Assembly: GCA_004299705.1 (NCBI GenBank)
Contig: SCQS01000032.1
Span: 1 to 64,000 of the forward strand
Reading direction: 5' to 3'
Length of the DNA: 64,000 nt
Source: Rhodanobacteraceae bacterium
GTDB lineage: Bacteria; Pseudomonadota; Gammaproteobacteria; Xanthomonadales; Rhodanobacteraceae
Position numbers and translations under genes: made by a program. The notes under the pieces were generated by a model. The model was given only the letters and a program-made list of their open reading frames with translations. It did not search any database and had not been told where the DNA came from. Of the stretch, positions 56,561 to 64,000 are shown piece after piece (positions within the stretch are counted from its first letter, which is position 1; every line of letters starts with the position of its first letter).

Positions 56561-56840
56561 GGTTCTCGACCCTCAGTTTCAGCTTCTGGCCCGGACGAAA
56601 AGTGACGACGCGGCGTGCGGAAATCGGAATCTCCTCGCCAGTCTTCGGGTTGCGCCCGGGGCGCTGATTCTTGTTGCGCAGGTCGAAATTGCCGAACCCG
56701 GAGAGCTTGACCTGCTCCCCCTGTTCGAGCGCCTCGCGCAACACCTCGAAGAAGGCGTCCACACACTCCCTGGCTTCACGTTTGTTGAGGCCCACGTCGA
56801 GGAAAAGCCGCTCGGCCATCTCCGCCTTGGTCAGCGTCAT
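56538..56840 (-). CDS. ihfA: Integration host factor alpha subunit
   Basis: A 100-residue DNA-bending protein. '[42 protein letters not shown]' is the beta-arm with the intercalating Pro. It follows pheT as in E. coli pheST-ihfA. Confidence 0.97.
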   Translation of the reverse strand: MTLTKAEMAERLFLDVGLNKREARECVDAFFEVLREALEQGEQVKLSGFGNFDLRNKNQRPGRNPKTGEEIPISARRVVTFRPGQKLKLRVENHAGSGQQ

Positions 56841-56841
56841 G

Positions 56842-59268
56842 TCATTTCCTCAAGCTTGCCCCGAATTCGCTTTCCAGCAGCTTCACCACGTCGGTGACGC
56901 TGCGGTCGGCGTCCTGATCTGTAAGCGTGCGCGAACTGTCCTGCAAAATCAAGCCGATGGCAAGACTCTTTCGACCCGCGCTCAAGCCCGGGCCGCGAAA
57001 ACAGTCGAACAGTACCGGTTCGTTCAACATTGTTCGCAAGTCTGAACGGGTTGCGCTGGCGATCCGCGCCCACTCCACGCCCTCGTCGACCTCGATCGCG
57101 ATGTCGCGCCGGATCGACGGGAACCGCGGCAGCGGCTTTGCTATTGGAATCATGCGTTTGCGCAGAGCATCCAAGTGGATTTCGAACACGTGGGTTTCCG
57201 GCACATCCAGCGCCTGTTGCAGCGCCGGGTGCAAGGCGCCAACCGAGCCGACCGCAACACCACCGCGCAACACGCGCGCGCCTCGACCGGGGTGCAGCCA
57301 AGACGGAAGATCGGAGCGATCGAACGACCACGCTCGCGGTTCGCCCGACAGCTCGATCAACGCCTGCAGATCGCCCTTGATGTCGAAGAAATCCAGCGCG
57401 CGCTTCGGCTCGCCCCATTGTTCAGAATGTGCATGGCCGCAAGCGACCGCCGCCAGCATTCCCGTTTCGACAGGGGCCTCTGGCGTAGGAGCCGGCCTGC
57501 CGGCGACCGATGCACCCGGATCGCGTGCAGGCACGCTCCTACGAAAAACAACCCCAATCTCGAACAATCGCACCCGCGCCTGCTGGCGGTTGCGGTTGCG
57601 CTTCAGCGCGTCCACCAGCCCCGGCAGCAGCGAGGTGCGCATCGTGGCCAGATCCGACGACAGCGGATTGGCCAACGGTATCGCGCCCTCGCCCAACTGC
57701 CAGGTTTCCAGCAAGCGCGGATCGACGAACGCGTAACACACCGCCTCGCGGTAATCGCGTGCGGCAAGCCCTGCACTCAACGCTGCAACCGGAAGCAGCG
57801 ACTCATCGTCGCGCGGTGCCGGCGGCGATCCGGCCGGCAACCGTGCAGGAATCGCGTCGTAGCCGTGGATGCGTGCGATTTCCTCGATCAGGTCTTCCTC
57901 GAGCTCGATGTCGAAGCGACGCGAGGGCGGCGTGACACGCCAACCGTCGGTTTGCTTTTCGACGGTCATCCCAAGCGCCGTGAGGATGCGTTCCACCGCG
58001 GCATCTTCGACCGCGATGCCGAGCACGCGTGCGATGCGCATTCGGCGCAAGCCCACGGGCTTGCGGGTCGGCAAGTGCTCATGCAGCGTGGCCTCGATGA
58101 CCTCGCCGGGCTGACCGCCTGCGATTTCCAGCAGCAACGCGGTCGCGCGCTCCATCGCCAACCTCGGCAACTCGGGATCGACGCCACGTTCGAAACGGTG
58201 CGACGCATCCGTAGTCAAGCCCAACTTGCGCGCACGACCCATGATCGCGGCTGGCGCGAAATGTGCCGCTTCCAGGAACACGTCGCGGGTTGCGTCCGTG
58301 ACCCGCGAATCGAAACCACCCATCACGCCCGCCACCGCCAGCGGTTTGACCGTGTCGGCGATCAGCAGGAACCCGGGATCGAGCCGGGCATCGCTGCCGT
58401 CCAGCAGCCTCAGCGTTTCATCCTTGCGCGCATGCCGCACCACGACCGCGCCTTCCAGCCGCGCCTCGTCGAAGGCGTGCATCGGCTGGCCGGTTTCCAG
58501 CATCACGTAGTTGGTGACGTCGACCACCGCGTTGATGGGGTTGACGCCGGCCGCGCGCAACCGCTGCGCCATCCAGACGGGCGTGCTCGCCGCTGTGTCG
58601 ATGCCGCGCACGGCACGCCCGAGGTAGCGCGGACAATCGGCGCCGGCTTCAAGGTGAACCTCACGCGGCGCAGCGATTGCTGCCGTCACGGGCGCAGCCG
58701 CGAACGGTTTTGCGCGCGTTCCGCACTCGGCCGCGACTTCATCGGCCAGGCCGATCATCCCGAGACAGTCGCCGCGGTTGGGGGTCAACTCGACTTCGAT
58801 GGCGGCGTCGGGCAAGCCGAGGTAACCCGCCAAAGCCGCGCCGATCGGTGCATCGGCCGGCAGCTCCATCAGGCCCGAGGCGTCGGCATCGATGCCGAGC
58901 TCCCTGGCGGAACACAACATGCCCTGCGATTCGACGCCACGCAGCTTGGCAGCCTTGATCGTGACACCGTTCGGCAACCCCGCGCCGATCGTCGCCAGCG
59001 GCGCGACCAGCCCCGCGCGCGCATTCGGCGCGCCACAAACGATCTGTACCTCCCCCTTGCCCGTGTCCACGCGGCAGACATGCAGCTTGTCAGCATCGGG
59101 GTGCGCATCGCAGGTCACGATGCGCGCGACGACCACGCCGTCCAGCGTGCCGCCTATCGTCTCGACGCCGGCCACTTCCAGACCGCTCAGGGTCAGGCGC
59201 CGTGCCAATGCATCGGCATCAGCCGGAACGTCAACGCGTTCACGCAACCAGTTTATTGAAAATTTCAT
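56842..59268 (-). CDS. pheT: Phenylalanyl-tRNA synthetase beta subunit
   Basis: An 808-residue subunit with the N-terminal EMAP-like tRNA-binding domain (about 40-150), B3/B4 editing domain, B5, and the C-terminal FDX-ACB domain ('[14 protein letters not shown]'). Longer than E. coli PheT (795). About 19 of its residues ([19 protein letters not shown], near 578-596) are encoded by a GTAG REP doublet at 57485-57542 read in frame, between 'RLFEIGVVF' and '[10 protein letters not shown]'. Confidence 0.96.
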   Translation of the reverse strand: MKFSINWLRERVDVPADADALARRLTLSGLEVAGVETIGGTLDGVVVARIVTCDAHPDADKLHVCRVDTGKGEVQIVCGAPNARAGLVAPLATIGAGLPNGVTIKAAKLRGVESQGMLCSARELGIDADASGLMELPADAPIGAALAGYLGLPDAAIEVELTPNRGDCLGMIGLADEVAAECGTRAKPFAAAPVTAAIAAPREVHLEAGADCPRYLGRAVRGIDTAASTPVWMAQRLRAAGVNPINAVVDVTNYVMLETGQPMHAFDEARLEGAVVVRHARKDETLRLLDGSDARLDPGFLLIADTVKPLAVAGVMGGFDSRVTDATRDVFLEAAHFAPAAIMGRARKLGLTTDASHRFERGVDPELPRLAMERATALLLEIAGGQPGEVIEATLHEHLPTRKPVGLRRMRIARVLGIAVEDAAVERILTALGMTVEKQTDGWRVTPPSRRFDIELEEDLIEEIARIHGYDAIPARLPAGSPPAPRDDESLLPVAALSAGLAARDYREAVCYAFVDPRLLETWQLGEGAIPLANPLSSDLATMRTSLLPGLVDALKRNRNRQQARVRLFEIGVVFRRSVPARDPGASVAGRPAPTPEAPVETGMLAAVACGHAHSEQWGEPKRALDFFDIKGDLQALIELSGEPRAWSFDRSDLPSWLHPGRGARVLRGGVAVGSVGALHPALQQALDVPETHVFEIHLDALRKRMIPIAKPLPRFPSIRRDIAIEVDEGVEWARIASATRSDLRTMLNEPVLFDCFRGPGLSAGRKSLAIGLILQDSSRTLTDQDADRSVTDVVKLLESEFGASLRK
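57485..57542. repeat. GTAG REP doublet inside pheT
   Basis: GTAGGAGCCGGC..GCCGGCGAC and, inverted, GTAGGAGCGTGCCTGCACGC. Nearly the same first unit as the doublet at 12205. It lies within the pheT reading frame and does not break it. Confidence 0.88.
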
Positions 59269-59280
59269 GTCGTTGGTTTC

Positions 59281-60815
<1,535 letters not shown>

Positions 60816-60827
60816 GGTCGTCTCTCC

Positions 60828-61025
60828 TTACGCGTAGGGCAGCATGCGGCTGACACGCTTGGTGTCGCAGTCGCGAATCTGGTTGGGGGCACGCAAACCA
60901 CGTTTGCGCTTGGTGGCCTTCTTGGTCAGGATGTGCGACTTGAAGGCGTGACCGGCCTTGAACTTGCCGGATGCGGTTTTGCGGAACCGCTTGGCGGCGG
61001 CCCGGTTGGTCTTGATCTTTGGCAT
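60828..61025 (-). CDS. rpmI: 50S ribosomal protein L35
   Basis: A 65-residue basic protein with '[45 protein letters not shown]', full length for L35. Between infC and rplT as in most bacteria. Confidence 0.98.
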   Translation of the reverse strand: MPKIKTNRAAAKRFRKTASGKFKAGHAFKSHILTKKATKRKRGLRAPNQIRDCDTKRVSRMLPYA

Positions 61026-61166
61026 ATGCCACTCCGTTTTGGGTTTTCGTGACTGGCGCGGGCGGTGACCGAACGATCACGCTTTCCATCCCTGCCCTTG
61101 CCGGCTTGTTGTGCGAACGGATCATCCGAACGCTTGCCGCCACCGCTCCGCGGTGACGGTTTGCCC

Positions 61167-61688
61167 CTACTTCTTCTTGGGGCTGATCATCATGGTCATC
61201 TGGCGCCCTTCCATGCGCGGAAACTGGTCGACCACACCGATTTCGGTGATGTCGTTCTGGATGCGGTGGGCCAGTTCCATCCCGAGTTCCTGGTGCCGCA
61301 TTTCGCGACCGCGGAAACGGATGTTGACCTTGACCTTGTCGCCTTCGTCCAGAAACCGCTGCATGTTGCGCAGCTTGATGTTGTAATCGCCGACGTCCGT
61401 GGTCGGGCGGAATTTCAGTTCCTTGATTTCGACCTGCTTGGATTTCTTGCGCGCAGCATTCGCCTTTTTCTGCTGCTCGAACTTGAACTTGCCGAAATCC
61501 ATGATCCGGCACACAGGGGGTTCGGCGGTCGGCTGGATTTCGACCAGGTCGAGCCCTGCTTCCTCGGCCATCGCCAGTGCCTCGTCGCGCTCGAGGATCC
61601 CGACCTGTTCGCCATCGGCGCCGATCACCCGCACGCGCGGGACACGGATCTCATGGTTGCGCCGATTGCCTTTGTTTTCGGTAGCGAT
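61167..61688 (-). CDS. infC: Translation initiation factor IF-3, with ATC start
   Basis: A 173-residue IF-3. The body matches from '[38 protein letters not shown]' to the C-terminal '[11 protein letters not shown]' domain. No ATG, GTG or TTG gives the full N-terminus; the ATC at 61686-61688 does ([15 protein letters not shown]), and AGGAG stands eight bases before it. Rare starts (AUU in E. coli) in infC are the basis of autoregulation, since IF-3 rejects non-canonical start codons. A GTG at 61634 would remove the conserved N-terminus. Confidence 0.9.
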   Translation of the reverse strand: MATENKGNRRNHEIRVPRVRVIGADGEQVGILERDEALAMAEEAGLDLVEIQPTAEPPVCRIMDFGKFKFEQQKKANAARKKSKQVEIKELKFRPTTDVGDYNIKLRNMQRFLDEGDKVKVNIRFRGREMRHQELGMELAHRIQNDITEIGVVDQFPRMEGRQMTMMISPKKK

Positions 61689-61737
61689 ACCGTCTTCTCC
61701 TGCTCAAGTTCGCCAGCACTGCCTGGCTTGCATTCCG

Positions 61738-63645
61738 TCAGTGCAGGCCGGACTCGGCCTGCAAATGTTCGACGAAGGCTGCGAGCGGCATGGCCCCCAA
61801 GTCTTCCCCGGAACGCGTACGCACGGAAACGGCGCCCTTCTCCTTCTCGCGGTCACCGACCACGAGCAGCCAAGGCACCTTTTGCAACGTATGCTCGCGG
61901 ATTTTATAGCCAATTTTCTCGTTACGCAAATCCGCGTCGGCCCGGAACCCGGCTTCGTTCAGGCGCTTGGTCGCGTCCCAGGCATAGTCGGCCTGTGCGT
62001 CGGTGATGTTCAGCACCACCGCTTGCACGGGCGCCAGCCAGGTCGGGAAGTTGCCGGCGTGGTGCTCGATCAGGATGCCGATGAACCGCTCCATCGACCC
62101 CACGATGGCCCGGTGCAGCATCACCGGCACGTGGCGCTGTGAATCCTCGCCCACGTATTCGGCGCCCAGCCGTCCCGGCATCGAGAAATCGACCTGCATG
62201 GTGCCGAGCTGCCAGTCGCGGCCGATCGCATCGCGCAGGTGATATTCGATCTTGGGGCCGTAGAAGGCGCCCTCGCCCGGCAATTCCTTCCATTCGGCAC
62301 CGGCCTTGCGCAGTGCCGAACGCAGGGCCTCCTCTGACTTGTCCCAGATCGCGTCGTCGCCGATGCGTGAATCGGGCCGCAGCGCCAGCATCAGCTCGAC
62401 GTCCTTGAAACCGAAATCCTCGTAGACCTTCAGCGCCTGTTTGTGGAACGCCACCACCTCGGACTCGATCTGGTCCTCGGTACAGAAGATGTGGCCATCA
62501 TCCTGGGTGAAGTTGCGCACGCGCAGCAGGCCGTGCAGCGCGCCCGAGGGTTCGTTGCGGGTGCAGGAACCGAACTCGGCGATGCGGATCGGCAGTTCGC
62601 GGTAGCTGTGCAGGCCATCCTTGAATATCTGCACGTGGCCGGGGCAGTTCATCGGCTTGACCGCGTAGGTGCGTTTCTCCGACTCGGTGAAGAACATGTT
62701 GTCCTTGTAGTTGTCCCAGTGGCCGGATTTCTTCCACAAGGAAACATCGAGGATCGACGGACAACGCACCTCATCGTAACCCGACTCACGGTAAACGCGG
62801 CGCATGTACTGCTCGACCTGCTGCCACAGCGTCCAGCCCTTGGCGTGCCAGAACGCCATGCCGGGCGCTTCTTCTTGCATGTGGAACAGGTCGAGCTGCT
62901 TGCCGAGCTTGCGGTGGTCGCGCTTCTCGGCTTCCTCGATGCGCGTGAGGTAAGCCTTCAGGTCCTTGTCGTTCAACCACGCCGTGCCGTAGATGCGCGA
63001 CAGCATCGCGTTGTCGGAATCGCCGCGCCAGTAGGCGCCGGCGGTCTTCATCAGCTTGAACGCCTTGAGGCGCCCCGTATCGGGCACGTGCGGACCCCGG
63101 CACAGGTCGGTGAATTCGCCCTGCGAATACAGCGACAGTTCCTCATTGGCCGGGATCGATTCGATGATCTCGGCCTTGTAATCCTCGCCCAGGCCGCGGA
63201 AGAACTTCACCGCGTCGTCGCGCGACTTCACGCTGCGCGACAACGGCAGCGATTCCCTGGCGATCCTGTGCATCTCGGCTTCGATTGCGGGCAGATCTTC
63301 GGGTTTGAACGGCTCGCCCTTGGGCGCGAAGTCGTAATAGAAACCATCCTCGATCACCGGCCCGATCGTCACCTGAGTGCCGGGATACAGCCGCTGCACC
63401 GCCTGCGCCAGCAGGTGCGCGGTCGAGTGGCGGATGACCTCCAGCGCCTCCGGCGATTTCTCGGTGACAATCTCGACCCGTGCGTCGTGGTCGATCGTGC
63501 GCGAAAGATCGACCAGCTTGCCGTCGACCTTGCCGGCCAGCGCAGCCTTGGCGAGGCCCGCGCCAATGGACGCGGCGACGTCGCGCACGCTGGGCGGCGC
63601 GTCGAAGGATTTGGTGCTGTTGTCGGGAAGCGTGATCGTGATCAT
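61738..63645 (-). CDS. thrS: Threonyl-tRNA synthetase
   Basis: A 635-residue enzyme: TGS domain (1-60), editing domain with '[11 protein letters not shown]' (HxxxH) and 'TDLCRGPH', class II core ('[10 protein letters not shown]', '[30 protein letters not shown]') and the anticodon-binding C-terminus. Starts at ATG 63643-63645 (MITITLPD). The frame is open further upstream, but those codons overlap the leader hairpin and are not conserved. Heads thrS-infC-rpmI-rplT-pheS-pheT-ihfA-merR. Confidence 0.96.
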   Translation of the reverse strand: MITITLPDNSTKSFDAPPSVRDVAASIGAGLAKAALAGKVDGKLVDLSRTIDHDARVEIVTEKSPEALEVIRHSTAHLLAQAVQRLYPGTQVTIGPVIEDGFYYDFAPKGEPFKPEDLPAIEAEMHRIARESLPLSRSVKSRDDAVKFFRGLGEDYKAEIIESIPANEELSLYSQGEFTDLCRGPHVPDTGRLKAFKLMKTAGAYWRGDSDNAMLSRIYGTAWLNDKDLKAYLTRIEEAEKRDHRKLGKQLDLFHMQEEAPGMAFWHAKGWTLWQQVEQYMRRVYRESGYDEVRCPSILDVSLWKKSGHWDNYKDNMFFTESEKRTYAVKPMNCPGHVQIFKDGLHSYRELPIRIAEFGSCTRNEPSGALHGLLRVRNFTQDDGHIFCTEDQIESEVVAFHKQALKVYEDFGFKDVELMLALRPDSRIGDDAIWDKSEEALRSALRKAGAEWKELPGEGAFYGPKIEYHLRDAIGRDWQLGTMQVDFSMPGRLGAEYVGEDSQRHVPVMLHRAIVGSMERFIGILIEHHAGNFPTWLAPVQAVVLNITDAQADYAWDATKRLNEAGFRADADLRNEKIGYKIREHTLQKVPWLLVVGDREKEKGAVSVRTRSGEDLGAMPLAAFVEHLQAESGLH

Positions 63646-63683
63646 GGCGTCGGAAGAAAACGAAAATTCAAGATTGCGGGCAT

Positions 63684-63705
63684 AAAAAAAGACGCGCGAG
63701 GCGTC
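63684..63705 (-). terminator. Terminator/attenuator in the thrS leader
   Basis: On the minus strand GACGC-CTCGC-GCGTC is followed by seven T, 38 bases before the thrS ATG. The 5' arm can instead pair upstream: GGCTCC-GCAA-GGA(C)GCC (about 63700-63716) forms a competing hairpin with a GCAA loop, an antiterminator arrangement. Confidence 0.75.
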
Positions 63706-63730
63706 CTTGCGGAGCCACGCACGGGTCGGA

Positions 63731-63751
63731 TCAGAAGATCGTAGTTTCCAT
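63731..63751 (-). CDS. Candidate thrS leader peptide METTIF
   Basis: ATG GAA ACT ACG ATC TTC TGA, six residues with two adjacent Thr codons, ends 25 bases before the terminator hairpin of the thrS leader. The ribosome binding site is weak (GAG about 11 bases upstream). Stalling at Thr codons could favour the competing hairpin and let transcription enter thrS. Inferred only from layout. Confidence 0.4.
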   Translation of the reverse strand: METTIF

Positions 63752-63857
63752 GTCGCACGCTCGACCGGCAGTTCCCCGCGGGCCACCTTCGTCAGCTTCA
63801 TTGCGGGAGACAAACTTAGTGCAGCCCCCGCGCCGCGTCAACGCCGGCGTCGCCGGA

Positions 63858-63886
63858 TTTGAGCCAACGCCGCGATCCCGCTACAC
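63858..63886 (+). promoter_or_regulatory. Promoter of the tRNA-Val gene
   Basis: TTGAGC (63858-63863), a 17-base spacer and TACACT (63881-63886) form a good sigma-70 promoter about 58 bases before the tRNA. Confidence 0.7.
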
Positions 63887-63944
63887 TGCGCGGCCCGATA
63901 CCCGCATCGGCGAGACCGTGGCACCAACCACGTTGCCATCCAGT

Positions 63945-64000
63945 GGGCAGTTAGCTCAGCGGTAGAGCACTACCTTGACATGGTAGGGGTCACAGGTTCG
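63945..64000 (+). tRNA. tRNA-Val (GAC anticodon), cut by window edge
   Basis: The first 56 bases of a tRNA: acceptor GGGCAGT, D arm with AGCTCAGCGGTAGAGC, anticodon arm CTACC-TTGACAT-GGTAG with anticodon GAC, and the start of the T arm (ACAGGTTCG). The 3' end lies outside the window. Confidence 0.93.

Noticed and set aside
63646-63813. Longer thrS reading frame up to 63813
   Set aside because: The extra codons overlap the leader hairpin and candidate leader peptide; the TGS domain starts at MITITLPD.

Overview
This is a continuous stretch of a high-GC (roughly two thirds G+C by eye) gammaproteobacterial chromosome. Gene order and the repeat types point to the Xanthomonadales (Xanthomonadaceae or Rhodanobacteraceae). 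The indicators are kdsD-kdsC-lptCAB-rpoN-hpf-hprK-rapZ-PTS, thrS-infC-rpmI-rplT-pheST-ihfA-merR-tRNA-Pro, purM-purN divergent from a DUF2066 gene, a pgsA-permease-hda chain, and GTAG-type REP elements. Species was not determined.

Layout. 1-2.3 kb: an IS701-like transposase leaving the left edge, a secreted thioesterase-like hydrolase that it appears to have cut, and an overlapping DUF4160/DUF2442 pair. 2.3-7.5 kb: class V aminotransferase plus glycolate oxidase glcD, glcE, glcF, which together would turn glycolate into glyoxylate and probably glycine. 7.7-13.7 kb: hda, a PerM/AI-2E-type permease, a CDP-alcohol phosphatidyltransferase and a DUF2066 protein on the minus strand, divergent from purM, purN and a DUF3108 protein. 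13.8-19.2 kb: murA-ibaG divergent from kdsD-kdsC-lptC-lptA-lptB (envelope precursor and LPS export). 19.4-26.3 kb: rpoN-hpf-hprK-rapZ-EIIA(Man)-HPr-EI, a regulatory PTS with no sugar permease. 26.3-35.7 kb: a DUF4139 protein, an enoyl-CoA hydratase-like protein, and a marR-controlled tripartite efflux operon with two EmrB-type permeases. 35.8-45.6 kb: pagL-like gene, sulfurtransferase, Nudix, DUF1289, FKBP, DUF1684, mutL, ppnN, marC-like, SDR, grxD, sodB. 45.7-55.4 kb: glmM, folP, ftsH, rlmE, yhbY, an Mth938-like gene, an nlpD-like gene, proline iminopeptidase, serA. 55.8-64 kb: tRNA-Pro, merR, ihfA, pheT, pheS, rplT, rpmI, infC, thrS, and the start of tRNA-Val.

The coding content is mostly conserved housekeeping. 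The unusual part is the intergenic material. At least seven repeat families are interleaved with the genes. (a) A two-module hairpin element, seven clear copies, always in sense orientation in gene 3' regions, with a covarying middle hairpin. (b) A 3'-UTR module directly after ftsH, tRNA-Pro, merR and (decayed) lptB: two hairpins with a UCC loop, about 56 nt apart, followed by a terminator-like hairpin. (c) Heptanucleotide tandem repeats that extend into purM and glmM. (d) GTAG REP doublets, one read through inside pheT and two supplying stop codons. (e) Elements bounded by GTCATTCC/GGAATGAC. (f) ATCCGTGT inverted repeats. (g) A 268-bp MITE-like element flanked by TAA, plus a 25-bp-arm palindrome inside mutL. 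Candidate regulatory devices include a thrS attenuator with a six-residue leader peptide (METTIF), a terminator-type hairpin before pheS, an ATC start for infC, and a marR operator-promoter overlap. All functional statements rest on reading motifs and family knowledge; no database search was run.
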